Assembly: GCF_029360705.1 (NCBI RefSeq)
Contig: NZ_JARKMX010000004.1
Coordinates: 124,001 to 188,000, forward strand
Source of the DNA: Paraflavitalea pollutisoli
Lineage (GTDB): Bacteria; Bacteroidota; Bacteroidia; Chitinophagales; Chitinophagaceae
Reading direction: 5' to 3'
Length of the DNA: 64,000 nt
Part shown: one piece after another, positions 26,360-36,176 of the stretch
Numbering within the stretch: the stretch's first letter is position 1
Layout: each line of letters begins with the position of its first letter
Notes under the pieces: model-generated
What the model was told of the DNA's origin: nothing
Database searches by the model: none
The model's input: the letters and a program-made list of their open reading frames with translations, nothing else
Made by a program: the position numbers and the translations under genes

Positions 26360-27787
26360 ATGAACAATGTGCATAGGGTATTGGCCGCCGGCCTTGGCAA
26401 AGTGGTCAGCACCCAATGGGTATACGTACTGTTATTGATGGCCATCTGTTCGCAACACCAGTCCTGCAGCAAGAAGGTGGCCCCTTTCGAACCAACGGAT
26501 GCCCTCGGCAGGGCGAATCAATGGGTATACGATAGCCTCCGGTTGTATTATTACTGGTCGGATCAGCTCAATAAACACCCGGACTATTCGCTCGCCACGC
26601 CCGAATTCTTCCGGAGCCTGCTGGCGCCGGCCGATCGGTTCTCGGCGATCACCAATAACCGGGATGTACAGCCCCATCGGTCCGTGTATGAGTGGTATGG
26701 ATTGTACTATTCGCTCGTCACCCATCCCTTCGATGCGCAAAGGCTGGTAGGTGTGGTAACTTTTGTACTACCGGGATCTACAGCGGCCCAGTACCTCGAA
26801 AGAGGTGATCTTTTCACCCAGGTCAATGGCCGTAAGTTGGGGAAAGACAATGTGGAAGAGATCAGCCGGCAGTTTACGGATGGCGATGCGGTTACCCTGA
26901 TGAAGGCCGTGATCAATGACCAGGGCACTCAACTGACGGATAAAGCTGCTGTGTCGGTTACAGGTGGCGGCGTTCCTTTTCAAACGATCTATACGGCGCG
27001 TGCTTTTGAGCGCAATGGTATCCGCACCGGTTACCTCTCGTACCTGCAGTGTATCGAAAGCCAGGACTACCGGGTACTCGATGCCATGCTGCGTTTTAAA
27101 CAGGCAGGTGTAACGGAGCTGATACTCGACCTGCGCTTTAATCCGGGGGGAAGTGTCGCTTCCTGCGCGAAACTGGCTGCGATGCTGGTGCCCAACTATC
27201 AACCCGGGCAGACCTTTGTTACCTTTCAGGGCAACCGGTCGGGCGGAACGGTAAAGCAGTCGTTTGAAAAGACCATTTCTTTCTCCGCCACCGCGCCCGG
27301 CAAGACGCCGCAGGAGCTGTTGTTACGCAACCTGAACCTGAAACGGATCTTTATACTTACTTCCGGGGCTACCATTTCTGCTGCAGAGATATTGTGTAAT
27401 AACCTGAAACCTTTTATGCAGGTGGTACGGGTGGGTGGCAAAACCTATGGCAAGGATGAAGCCTCCTTTCGCATAGAAGACAAGCGCAGTCCCAAACAGA
27501 TCCCCTGGATCCTGTACCCGATCGTGTATAAGATCGCCGATGCCAACGGGAAAGGCAACTATAGCAGCGGCCTGTTGCCCGATCATGCGGTCAACGAATT
27601 TAGCCGGCTACCCTTGATGCCATTGGGGTTGCCGGGCGATCCATTGCTCGACCAGGCCCTGTTATTGATCTATCAGTCTACAGATGTTGGGGTAACGCCT
27701 ATGCGAAAAAAGACCTATGTCTTTACCGGGTTGAAGGAAGTATATTATTCAGCTGATAACGCAACTGGTGTAGAATTTCAACACTGA
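26360..27787 (+). CDS. S41-family C-terminal-processing-type peptidase, probable lipoprotein
   Basis: A 475-residue exported protein. Cys36 follows a hydrophobic stretch, though the lipobox is imperfect. An N-terminal helical segment (about 45-100) is followed by a PDZ-like domain (about 115-205: FVLPGSTAAQYLERGDLFTQVNG). The S41 core (about 210-400) has LILDLRFNPGGS, the probable nucleophile Ser in TSGATISAAEIL, and the general-base Lys region GGKTYGKDE. It should cleave proteins in the periplasm or at the surface. It follows cargo 2 after two hairpins, so it is probably separately transcribed; processing of nearby exported proteins is only a guess. Confidence 0.88.
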   Translation: MNNVHRVLAAGLGKVVSTQWVYVLLLMAICSQHQSCSKKVAPFEPTDALGRANQWVYDSLRLYYYWSDQLNKHPDYSLATPEFFRSLLAPADRFSAITNNRDVQPHRSVYEWYGLYYSLVTHPFDAQRLVGVVTFVLPGSTAAQYLERGDLFTQVNGRKLGKDNVEEISRQFTDGDAVTLMKAVINDQGTQLTDKAAVSVTGGGVPFQTIYTARAFERNGIRTGYLSYLQCIESQDYRVLDAMLRFKQAGVTELILDLRFNPGGSVASCAKLAAMLVPNYQPGQTFVTFQGNRSGGTVKQSFEKTISFSATAPGKTPQELLLRNLNLKRIFILTSGATISAAEILCNNLKPFMQVVRVGGKTYGKDEASFRIEDKRSPKQIPWILYPIVYKIADANGKGNYSSGLLPDHAVNEFSRLPLMPLGLPGDPLLDQALLLIYQSTDVGVTPMRKKTYVFTGLKEVYYSADNATGVEFQH

Positions 27788-27902
27788 TAAATAGTTCTTT
27801 ATATAAGCACCTGTTAAAATTTTGGTAACAATCCGGTAATCTGGCGGTGATATTTAGTTAATGTGACTACCGGACTTTTGCGGGCAATTAGCAATCACAA
27901 GT

Positions 27903-29159
27903 ATGGTTAAGGTTTTACTCACTACCGCCATGGTTACCATGGCCTGCTCGCTTTTTGCCCAACAGTCAGTGCCCGATGCCAAATACAAACTGGTTACCGG
28001 CAATGACTATGTTCGCTCAAAGAACTACTACCTGCTGTCGACCTTACTGGAAGATGCGGCAGCCCGCAAACTCGTCGAGTCCGATACCGCCCTCAGTAAT
28101 ATCGCCACCCGTAAATTACACAACCTGGCCGCTGCTTTGAAGGCCTGTGGCAATGCAGCTGCCTGCTATGCAGAGCAGCTTAGATTATCTGAACGGGAGA
28201 TCAAAACTGCTGGTGATCGTCTTGTGGCGTTGTACAACGATAACAATGCGCTGGGCGTGCTGATAAAGAAACACCTGGCTGCTTCCGGTACTTATATACT
28301 TTTTCAGCAGGAGGCACCCGCTGCATTCTTGCGCAAGGCCTGGGAGCAGGATGCGATGGGCATCAACTTCGCGATCGGCGTGTACGCCGAAGGTAAGAAA
28401 CCCAATTATCCGCTTATCGACTCCATCAGCTATAACGTTCATGCACCACGCTATGGTGCTATGCTGTATGCGCCTACGTATGTGGTGATGCAGGAGAGCC
28501 AGGATACGAAGCTGTTCTTTCTTCCTTCCCTGAAAGCTTCTTTACAGTTTATCGAACTCAACGAGCGTGACCAGGCGGCTGATTACGAACCCATGGAGTC
28601 GACCGTCAACAAGGCCGCTTTCGACCGCATCAAAACCCTCAAATGGGCCAATTACAAGTACTCGGTGATCGTGGTGCCCGGTGCCGGTCCCGAAGATCCT
28701 GCCGTACCACTTAGTGCCGGTGGAATGTTGCGCTGCAGGCTGGCCGCTATCCAGTACAATAAAGGTCTGGCGCCTTTCATCGTGGTGTCGGGTGGTAAAG
28801 TACATCCGTATAAGACAAAGTACAATGAAGCGGAAGAAATGAAACATTTCCTGATCGATAAGCTCCATATTCCCGAAAATGCTGTGATCTTGGAGCCGCA
28901 TGCACGGCATACCACCACCAACATGCGCAACGCCGTACGGTTGATGTTCCGTTATGGCATGCCGATGGATAAACCAGGACTTACCTCTACCGAAAAGGGG
29001 CAAAGCGCCTGGATCACCGGCACGCTCATTGAAAGATGCAAGCGTGAACTGGACCTTGTGCCTTATCGTCCCGGAGCACGCCTGTCGGAAACGGAGGCGG
29101 AGTTTTATCCCTTACTGGAGGCGCTGCACATCGACCCGACCGAACCGATGGACCCTTAA
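27903..29159 (+). CDS. YdcF/DUF218-family exported protein
   Basis: A 418-residue protein with a signal peptide (about 1-19, MACSLFAQ). The N-terminal half (20-225) is mostly helical and unassigned. The C-terminal half (about 230-375) shows the DUF218 pattern: YSVIVVPGAG, CRLAAIQYNKGLAPFIVVSGG, EAEEMKHFLIDKLHIPENAVILEPHARHTTTNMRNA broken into its usual motifs. DUF218 proteins include ElyC/SanA-like envelope factors; the exact reaction is unknown. It is 115 bases after the S41 peptidase. Confidence 0.85.
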   Translation: MVKVLLTTAMVTMACSLFAQQSVPDAKYKLVTGNDYVRSKNYYLLSTLLEDAAARKLVESDTALSNIATRKLHNLAAALKACGNAAACYAEQLRLSEREIKTAGDRLVALYNDNNALGVLIKKHLAASGTYILFQQEAPAAFLRKAWEQDAMGINFAIGVYAEGKKPNYPLIDSISYNVHAPRYGAMLYAPTYVVMQESQDTKLFFLPSLKASLQFIELNERDQAADYEPMESTVNKAAFDRIKTLKWANYKYSVIVVPGAGPEDPAVPLSAGGMLRCRLAAIQYNKGLAPFIVVSGGKVHPYKTKYNEAEEMKHFLIDKLHIPENAVILEPHARHTTTNMRNAVRLMFRYGMPMDKPGLTSTEKGQSAWITGTLIERCKRELDLVPYRPGARLSETEAEFYPLLEALHIDPTEPMDP

Positions 29160-29218
29160 AACAACCAGAGCCCTTATACCCAAACCTAAAAACCCCGACC
29201 CGTCCGACACCCGTTCCT

Positions 29219-29245
29219 GTAGCAGCAGGCAGGATCTGCTGCTAC
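29219..29245. repeat. Hairpin between the DUF218 gene and the next gene
   Basis: GTAGCAGCAG (29219-29228) and CTGCTGCTAC (29236-29245) are perfect inverted repeats around a 7-base loop. No T tract follows, so it may be an RNA-stability or weak terminator element. Confidence 0.6.
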
Positions 29246-29299
29246 CACTATATCCTTTGATTTCGATTGCCGGTCCATGATACGTCAAATCAAATGATC

Positions 29300-30178
29300 A
29301 TGAAAACACTTCTTGCTTCTCTTGCTTGTTTGGCCATTGCCGGCGCCTCGCATCGCACCAGCGTGTCGATGCAGATCAGCCGCAGCTGGTCGATCGATTC
29401 TCTGGGTGCCTGCCAGGGTATAGCACGCCTGGATGGTCGCCTGTTTCTCTATGGAGACCGGGAGATCGGACTGATCCGGGAGTATAAACTGGAAAAGGAT
29501 ACGCTGGTCTGGATCGGTAAAGAATACAAGCTGACTGTCAACGACAGCGATGTGATCAACCATCCCACCGGCATTGCTTATCGCAAGGGCCTGCCAACCT
29601 TCATCGGCAACAGCGTGCGGCTCAATCCCGAAGGCACTAAATGGAAAGCCATTATTTACTCCGTCAACTGGGAAGGGCTGCTGAAGACCGGTACCCTCGA
29701 TGGAAATCTTCTCAATACGATCGATGATGATGCCTGCATACAAGGCACCCGACCTGAATATATCCAATACAATAAGAAATGGTATGTGGCTACAGCCGAC
29801 TATGGCGGCAAGGCCAATGAAGTACGTCTCTACGATCCCGCTCTTTTACATAAAGCAAAAAAGACTTCCGAGCCTGGTGTTGTTGTTAAGAAGTTTACCT
29901 GTTCACCGTGGGTGCAGAACCTGCACTGGATACCTGGCAAAAACATCCTCGTGCTGATCCAGAATCAGCTCGAAGGCCGCAAATGGCGTTTCACCTTCCT
30001 CGATTTCGAAAAGTCCATGGCCACCGGAACGGAACAGGTGATCAAAGTGGTAGACCTGAATGAACGGCCCGATGAGCTGGAAGGCTTTACATTCCTCGAC
30101 AACATGGCAGAAGGCATTGCTGTCAGTTCATCCCGCAGGCAAAATGCCAACAAGATGACGATCAGCTGGGAGAAATAG
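29300..30178 (+). CDS. Secreted hypothetical protein, possibly beta-propeller
   Basis: A 292-residue protein with a signal peptide (MKTLLASLACLAIAGASH). ATG 29300 or 29294 is preferred to a TTG at 29267. The mature part has spaced short beta-rich repeats (IARLDGRLFLYGD, HPTGIAYRKGLPTFIGN, PEYIQYNKKWYVATADYGG, LHWIPGKNILVLIQNQ, ELEGFTFLDNMAEGIAVSS), as in WD40/NHL-like propellers. No catalytic motif was recognised. It lies 63 bases before the SusC-type gene on the same strand and could be its first co-transcribed partner. Confidence 0.7.
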   Translation: MKTLLASLACLAIAGASHRTSVSMQISRSWSIDSLGACQGIARLDGRLFLYGDREIGLIREYKLEKDTLVWIGKEYKLTVNDSDVINHPTGIAYRKGLPTFIGNSVRLNPEGTKWKAIIYSVNWEGLLKTGTLDGNLLNTIDDDACIQGTRPEYIQYNKKWYVATADYGGKANEVRLYDPALLHKAKKTSEPGVVVKKFTCSPWVQNLHWIPGKNILVLIQNQLEGRKWRFTFLDFEKSMATGTEQVIKVVDLNERPDELEGFTFLDNMAEGIAVSSSRRQNANKMTISWEK

Positions 30179-30240
30179 ATCCTGCCCGCAGTGCGCGATT
30201 GCTGTCTGCTGTATTATTTATTGATCACAAATAACAATTC

Positions 30241-33200
30241 ATGCAAATGAACATTGCACAGGACATTCCTATGCGTAAGCGCAAGGGACTGCTTCCAAAA
30301 CTGCTCTTGATGCTGGTGACCGTTTTGGTTACAGCGATCAGTCCGGTATGGGCCCAAAATGGCACGGTGACCGGTACTGTCCTCTCCGACAAAAAGGAAC
30401 CCCTGCACGGCGCCAGTGTACTGGCAACCAGGTCGGGCAAGGCTGTGATGACCAATGAGAAAGGTCAGTTTACGATTGAAGTGGGGGCAGACGATGTGCT
30501 GAAAGTGACCTTTGCCGGGTTCACAGCGCAGACCGTGGTGGTAGGCAACAAAGCGACCCTCGACATTCAATTGGTAGAAGAAGCGGCGATGCTGGAAGAG
30601 GTGTCGATCGGTTATCAGCGGGTACGCAAGAGCGACCTGACTGGCGCCATTTCCAGTGTGAAGGCCAAAGAGATGAACCTGACTACACCTACACTCAGCC
30701 AGGCGCTGGTGGGTAAGGTAGCGGGTGTGCAGGTCGCCCAGGTGAGCGGTGCACCTTATGGTGGTACCAAGGTTCGTGTGCGTGGTATAGGTTCCGTTAG
30801 TGCGAGCTCCGAACCCCTGTATGTGATCGACGGTTATCCGGTGGGGGGTAATATCAGCCAGGGCCCGGGCAACGGCGGCAACGGTACTGGTGGTTACAAT
30901 TCCAATACCGCCGGTAACGATGTCTTCATCAATCCCGATGACATCGAGTCGATCGAGGTCCTGAAAGACGCGGCTTCCGCGGCGATCTACGGATCACGCG
31001 CTGCAGCGGGTGTAGTACTCATCACTACCAAACGTGGTAAGTCGGGTAAGGGCCGGCTGAGCTATGACTATATGGCCGGTATCAACCAGTTGGCGAAGAA
31101 AGTGGATATGCTCGATAGCTATGAATTTGCCAAACTGTTTGCCGATGGCCGCAATGGTGCTTACAAAGACCAGATCATTGCAAAAGGCATAGCCTGGAAC
31201 GATGCTTATTTCAGTGACGACAACGCTGCCCGTATTGCCCGCCTGGGGTCCAATCCCGGCAACATCACGCTGATCAAGGAGTTCTATGATTTTCCCACAC
31301 AGACGGTGCTGCGCCCCAAATACAATACAGACTGGCAGGACGAGCTGTACCGCAATGCGCTGATGCAACGTCATAACCTGTCGCTGACTGGTGGTAACAA
31401 CAACGTACGTTACCTCATCAGCGGTGGCTACCAGAACCAGGATGGTATCCTGAAGTTCACCAACCAGAAGCGTATAAACTTCCGCGCTAACATCGATGCG
31501 GATATCAGCCCTAAGCTGAAAGTAAGCTCCAGCATGTTTGTCACCGATATCGACAACCGCGAGGTGCAGGAAGGGCGCTTCAACAACGGCCCCATTCTGG
31601 GTGCGCTGGTATACATGCCTTTCTTCCCGGTATACAAAGCTGATGGTTCGTATGCGCTGGGTAATGCCAACGTGCCGATCGATGGATACAACTATGCGTT
31701 CCAGACGATCGAGAATCCCGTTGCTTTGGCCGATCGCGTAAAGATCACCCGCAAAGGTACCCGGGGTACCTATGGCGCCAACGCAACGTATGAATTCTTC
31801 AAAGGGTTTACTGGTAAAGTAAACCTCGGTGTGCAGACCTACAACGAGAAGTACGAATATTACTATCCCACCAACCTGAGCAGCGGCGCCAATCCTCCGG
31901 GTTCACCCACCGCTATCCGGGCAGCCAATACATCGGTGCAGACGACGACCCTGATGGATAAGCTGGCTGAGTTTACCCTGAACTATAAGAAGTCTATCGG
32001 TAAAGGCGACCTGAACGTTCTGGCTGGATATACCGCGCAGGAATCTACCAGCGATATGGTGAGCGTAGGCGCCAATGGCTTTTCGAATGACCAGGTACCG
32101 GAGCTGTCATCTAAAGGAGCGGATGCTACTAACTTTTACCTGAACGGAGCCGGTAAATCGACCACCACGCTGGTATCATACCTGGCCCGTGCGATCTATA
32201 GCTATGATAGCAAGTATTACCTGACGGCTTCTTTCCGCGCCGATGCCTCTTCGCGTTTCGGCCCGGCCAACCGTTGGGGTAAATTCCCTTCTGTATCCGC
32301 CGGCTGGAACCTCTCCAATGAAAGCTTCTACGGCGACTGGCTGGGTGCCGGCTCTACGGTCAAGCTGCGCGCCAGCTGGGGACTGTCTGGTAACAATAAC
32401 ATCGGTAACTACAACTACGAGCAAAACATGGCAACACCTACCGGCGTCGTGTTTGGCAATACGGTGTACACCGCCACAGCACCTGGTAGGGTAGCCGATC
32501 CCAAACTGGGCTGGGAGTCTACTTCCCAGTACAATTTCGGTGCTGACTTCGGGTTGCTCAACAACCGGGTGAACCTATTGGTGAACTACTACATCAGTAA
32601 GTCGTACGACCTGCTGTTCAGCATGAACATTACCGCTGCTTCCGGTTCTACTTCGGTGCTCACCAACCTGCGCGAAGCAGAAGTGCGCAACACCGGTTTC
32701 GACGCACAGATCGACGTGAAAGCGATCACGGGCCGCGACTTCAACCTGAATGTGAGTGGTAATATCACTGCCAATAAGAATAAGGTGGCCAGCCTTGGTG
32801 GTGCTGCGCCTATTTTCTCCCAGGGCGGCGAAAGATCGTATACGACCCACGTTACCATGGTGGGACAGCCGATCGGTATGTTCTATGGTTTCAAAGTAAA
32901 AGGCATGGTACGCGAGTCGGACATGGCCAATATCAAGGCCGACAATGCTGCCCTGTTGCCCAACAATACCTTCCCTTCGGGCTACAAGCTGAAAGGACCT
33001 CCCCGTTCTACTGCCAATGCTACACCGCTTAACCCCGGTGACCTGTATTTCGAAGACGTGAATGGCGATGGTATTGTGAACGATGCCGATAAGCAGGTGA
33101 TCGGATCTCCTTACCCTGATTTTACCTATGGTTTTATGTTGAGTGCGAGCTATAAGAACCTGGATCTGACGGCTTCTTTCAACGGTTCTCAGGGCAATGA

Positions 33201-33627
33201 TGTAGTAGATGCCCAGGATTATTATATCAAGAACATGGAAGGCTCCGGCAACAACTATGCAGTGGTGAAGAACCGTTACCGCTCCGAAGCGGAACCCGGC
33301 GACAGACATATCTACCGCGCTTCACGTGGTGGTACCCAGAGCAACAGCACCCGTTTGAGCGATTTTTACCTGCAGGATGGTTCCTTCTTCCGGTGCACGA
33401 ATATCACCCTCGGTTACAGCCTCAATGGGCTGGCGTTCGTGAAGAAGGCGGGTCTCAGCGGATTGCGTGTGTACGCCAGTGTAGACAATGCCTTTACCAT
33501 CACCAACTACTTAGGTTACAATCCGGAAGTGGATTACAACAACGGAAACAATACGACACCGGGTGTAGACTATGGAAAATACCCCTTGATGCGTGCTTAC
33601 AACCTGGGCCTTAAACTTCAATTCTAA
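30241..33627 (+). CDS. SusC/RagA-family TonB-linked outer-membrane transporter
   Basis: A 1128-residue protein with a signal peptide ending around Ala39. It has a carboxypeptidase-like domain (about 41-118: GTVTGTVLSDKKEPLHGASV) and a plug (about 125-265) with the SusC features LSQALVGKVAGVQV, RVRGIGSVSASSEPLYVIDG and AAIYGSRAAAGVVLITTK. A large barrel ends in GLKLQF. SusC proteins import oligosaccharides or peptides together with a SusD lipoprotein, which follows 25 bases later. The substrate cannot be told, since no enzyme genes are linked. No STN domain is present, so it is not a sigma-signalling type. Confidence 0.96.
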   Translation: MQMNIAQDIPMRKRKGLLPKLLLMLVTVLVTAISPVWAQNGTVTGTVLSDKKEPLHGASVLATRSGKAVMTNEKGQFTIEVGADDVLKVTFAGFTAQTVVVGNKATLDIQLVEEAAMLEEVSIGYQRVRKSDLTGAISSVKAKEMNLTTPTLSQALVGKVAGVQVAQVSGAPYGGTKVRVRGIGSVSASSEPLYVIDGYPVGGNISQGPGNGGNGTGGYNSNTAGNDVFINPDDIESIEVLKDAASAAIYGSRAAAGVVLITTKRGKSGKGRLSYDYMAGINQLAKKVDMLDSYEFAKLFADGRNGAYKDQIIAKGIAWNDAYFSDDNAARIARLGSNPGNITLIKEFYDFPTQTVLRPKYNTDWQDELYRNALMQRHNLSLTGGNNNVRYLISGGYQNQDGILKFTNQKRINFRANIDADISPKLKVSSSMFVTDIDNREVQEGRFNNGPILGALVYMPFFPVYKADGSYALGNANVPIDGYNYAFQTIENPVALADRVKITRKGTRGTYGANATYEFFKGFTGKVNLGVQTYNEKYEYYYPTNLSSGANPPGSPTAIRAANTSVQTTTLMDKLAEFTLNYKKSIGKGDLNVLAGYTAQESTSDMVSVGANGFSNDQVPELSSKGADATNFYLNGAGKSTTTLVSYLARAIYSYDSKYYLTASFRADASSRFGPANRWGKFPSVSAGWNLSNESFYGDWLGAGSTVKLRASWGLSGNNNIGNYNYEQNMATPTGVVFGNTVYTATAPGRVADPKLGWESTSQYNFGADFGLLNNRVNLLVNYYISKSYDLLFSMNITAASGSTSVLTNLREAEVRNTGFDAQIDVKAITGRDFNLNVSGNITANKNKVASLGGAAPIFSQGGERSYTTHVTMVGQPIGMFYGFKVKGMVRESDMANIKADNAALLPNNTFPSGYKLKGPPRSTANATPLNPGDLYFEDVNGDGIVNDADKQVIGSPYPDFTYGFMLSASYKNLDLTASFNGSQGNDVVDAQDYYIKNMEGSGNNYAVVKNRYRSEAEPGDRHIYRASRGGTQSNSTRLSDFYLQDGSFFRCTNITLGYSLNGLAFVKKAGLSGLRVYASVDNAFTITNYLGYNPEVDYNNGNNTTPGVDYGKYPLMRAYNLGLKLQF

Positions 33628-33652
33628 GCCCTGAACAACAAAAAGATTTTTT

Positions 33653-35188
33653 ATGCGTAACATACTTGTATTAACGATCGGTTTGGGTGTGGCGGGAGCA
33701 ATGAGTTCCTGCAACAAGGAGTTTGTAGAGCAAACCAATCCCAACTCGGTGAATGTCGACAACAATTACCAGACTGAGAATGATATTGCCAACGGCGTCA
33801 ATGGTGTATACCAGGCACTCCGGAGTAGCAACTGTATCGGCGAAGGCGCTTCTACCTGGACCGATGACCGCTCGGATGATATCAATACGACCGATAACCA
33901 GTCGAACGCAGGTGAGCCCTTCCAGTTTACGGCATTCTTGCTGGTGGCGGGCAATACTTACCTGCAAAGCCACTGGACAGCTTTGTATGCGCCCATCAGC
34001 CGGGCTAATGTCGTACTCTCGAAGATCGACAATATCACCTTTGCTTCAGAAGACACACGCAGTCAGTACAAAGCGGAAATGAAATTCATCCGTGCGTTGA
34101 TGTACTTTAACCTCGTACAGGAATTTGGGGGTGTCCCTTTGTTTACGGAGCGTGTCGTTGATCTCGATGCGATCAAGGCAAAGACATACCGGGAGATGAA
34201 GGAGAATATTTATGCGGCGATCGTAGCGGACCTGAAAGATGCCGTGGCCAGCAAACTGCCCAATGTGCAGGCGGCCGGTAATAAAGGCCGTGTATCACTC
34301 CAGGCAGCTAATGGATTGCTGGGTCAGGTATACCTGAAAATGGCTACCGATCTGGCGGCTGATAAAACAGGTAACCTGAATAATGCAAAGACCTATTTGA
34401 CGGCTTGCTACAACCTGCGTGCCTTCACGAAACTGGCCGATATTCCTTTTGCCGATGTGTTCGATGTAACGAAGAAGGGCACCAATCAGGAGGTCATCTG
34501 GCAGATCGCTTATAAGCAGGGGGATATCACTTACAGCTCGCGTCTGGCTGCCAACAACCAGGCGAAGGGCGAGACCATCAACTCTCAGTTTGCCTCTACC
34601 GGTGCTGGTGGTACTTTCACCAAGGACCTCCTGAAGGAATTTGAAACAGGTGATCTGCGTACGGATTATACCATTAAATATGCAAATGATGTGTCGGTGA
34701 AGAATTACTTCATTACCAAGTTCCGTGACAACAGTTCGGGTGCTACCAACCTCGGGTATGGTGGCAACGACTGGATCGTATTGCGCTATGCCGACATCAT
34801 CCTGAACCTGGCAGAAGTGCACCTGTTGCTGGGCGACAATGCTACGGCTATTCAGTACCTCGATATGGTACGCGAGCGCGCCAAACGTCCGTTGTATGCG
34901 GTGATGATGGCTGATCCTGCCTATGCAACCCGCTATCCTTCGCTGAAGCTGGCGATCCTGCATGAGCGTAGGGTTGAGCTGGCATTTGAGCACCATCGCT
35001 GGCATGACCTGAACCGTTTCTTCACGGCGGAGGAACTGGTGAGTTACTTCAAAGCCAAGAGTCAGGCCGACTATGACAACTCACCTTTGACGAACATCAC
35101 TACCAAAGACCGGTATTTCCCGATCCCGCTGAACGAGAACAAGCTGGATCCGGCAAAAATGCCTCAGAATCCAGGGTATGAGCAGTAG
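33653..35188 (+). CDS. SusD/RagB-family nutrient-binding lipoprotein
   Basis: A 511-residue surface lipoprotein (Cys20 in AMSSC). The N-terminal SusD-like domain has TPR helices (NDIANGVNGVYQAL, KAEMKFIRALMYFNLVQEFGGVPL) and the C-terminal RagB/SusD domain has RYADIILNLAEVHLLLGDN, ILHERRVELAFEHHRWHDL and a final NPGYEQ. It caps the SusC transporter and binds substrate at the surface. A hairpin follows 26 bases after the stop, so the SusC/SusD pair ends its operon here. Confidence 0.96.
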   Translation: MRNILVLTIGLGVAGAMSSCNKEFVEQTNPNSVNVDNNYQTENDIANGVNGVYQALRSSNCIGEGASTWTDDRSDDINTTDNQSNAGEPFQFTAFLLVAGNTYLQSHWTALYAPISRANVVLSKIDNITFASEDTRSQYKAEMKFIRALMYFNLVQEFGGVPLFTERVVDLDAIKAKTYREMKENIYAAIVADLKDAVASKLPNVQAAGNKGRVSLQAANGLLGQVYLKMATDLAADKTGNLNNAKTYLTACYNLRAFTKLADIPFADVFDVTKKGTNQEVIWQIAYKQGDITYSSRLAANNQAKGETINSQFASTGAGGTFTKDLLKEFETGDLRTDYTIKYANDVSVKNYFITKFRDNSSGATNLGYGGNDWIVLRYADIILNLAEVHLLLGDNATAIQYLDMVRERAKRPLYAVMMADPAYATRYPSLKLAILHERRVELAFEHHRWHDLNRFFTAEELVSYFKAKSQADYDNSPLTNITTKDRYFPIPLNENKLDPAKMPQNPGYEQ

Positions 35189-35214
35189 GTTATAACATGT
35201 CCTGATCTGTATTC

Positions 35215-35240
35215 AAGGGCTGGCTTCGTGCCGGCCCTTA
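35215..35240 (+). terminator. Terminator-like hairpin after the SusD gene
   Basis: AAGGGCTGGC (35215-35224) pairs with GCCGGCCCTT (35230-35239), with one T-G wobble, around the loop TTCGT. Only a short T-containing stretch follows, so strength is uncertain. Confidence 0.7.
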
Positions 35241-35568
35241 TTGATTGGTGGCAGCAGGAGTGGTAGACCGGGGTGGTGGGGGCTTGTCGGTCATGGCATG
35301 GGTACGTTGTTGGAGGGGCGAAACTGGCCCAATGGCTCGATGAACCATGGGTGAAGTGCGCTTTAACTACGGAGGATGGCCGATGGATGGCCGATGGTTA
35401 GGCGGGGGAAGATGGTCCAGTGGGGGCATCGGCAGGCGCCTGTCCGCCCAGGACTACGAAACATTCATACCTACCTGTCTAGGGGCTCGTACCTACCTGA
35501 CGGCCGGGTCGCAACATGGCGTATCCAGACAGGAGGCGGGCGACGTATGTTTGCAGGCAGTAATAAAC
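35241..35568. other. G-rich non-coding stretch with an 11-bp tandem repeat
   Basis: About 330 bases between the SusD terminator and the next gene start I accept. It is rich in G on the plus strand. It contains two head-to-tail copies of GATGGCCGATG (35375-35396), and TACCTACCTG twice within about 35 bases (35467-35510). A frame open from ATG 35347 runs through into the next gene, but its residues (rich in G, R and W) do not look like a real protein start. Confidence 0.5.
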
Positions 35569-36114
35569 ATGGCACGCTTCGAGGGCATACCGATCATGAC
35601 CGGCACTATTGGGCCGGTATGCATCTACAAGATGTTTGGGCGGTATTATATGCGTACCAGTAACCCGCTTTCCGGCGACAGGGTGAAGAAGGATCCTGCC
35701 TTCCAGAAGACGATGCAATATGCTGCCTTACTGTCGCGGGCTTCACGGATCGCTTCGTCGGTGTATGCGTCCTTGCCGGCGCGGCGTAGACAACATACAC
35801 TGTACCGCAAGCTGACGGGAGAAGCCATGACCTGGTTGAAATACCAGTGGAAGGACGAAGAGATCGTGGCGTACCTGATCAGGCAATATGGTCAGCCTGT
35901 GGCCAGCGCCGACGGCGTTTGTATGCGCATCAGGGAGCAGTTTAAACGCACTACGCGTCAGGGCGCTATGCGCGAAGACTTGTTGCATGAGCCGCCTGCG
36001 GAAAAGGTTTGCTGGCAGCAATATGCCTGTCAGTTGCTGGATAGGGCTACCAGGCGGGCGGTTAATGCGTCGGTGGAGTCATACGCCTGGGCGGAGTATG
36101 TGGAGGGTGGGTGA
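35569..36114 (+). CDS. Conserved hypothetical protein of Bacteroidota (small, basic)
   Basis: A 181-residue basic protein with no signal peptide. I chose ATG 35569 rather than 35347 because MARFEGIPIMTGTIGPVCIY matches, from memory, the start of a Bacteroidota family with the pattern MAR..G...GTIG...YK. It then reads GRYYMRTSNPLSGDRVKKDP and FQKTMQYAALLSRASRIASS, then YRKLTGEAMTWLKYQWKDEE. No function is established. The C-terminal 60 residues appear specific to this copy. It is likely cytosolic, perhaps nucleic-acid binding given its charge (guess). Confidence 0.7.
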   Translation: MARFEGIPIMTGTIGPVCIYKMFGRYYMRTSNPLSGDRVKKDPAFQKTMQYAALLSRASRIASSVYASLPARRRQHTLYRKLTGEAMTWLKYQWKDEEIVAYLIRQYGQPVASADGVCMRIREQFKRTTRQGAMREDLLHEPPAEKVCWQQYACQLLDRATRRAVNASVESYAWAEYVEGG

Positions 36115-36176
36115 GTAATTGTCAGCCGGTTTCGGGAGAAGTATTGTTAAAGAATTTTCTAACAACCTTACCTGTT

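Noticed and set aside
35347-35568. N-terminal extension of the conserved small protein
   Set aside because: Its residues are low-quality (G/R/W-rich, tandem DNA repeat), and the family-like start is at 35569.
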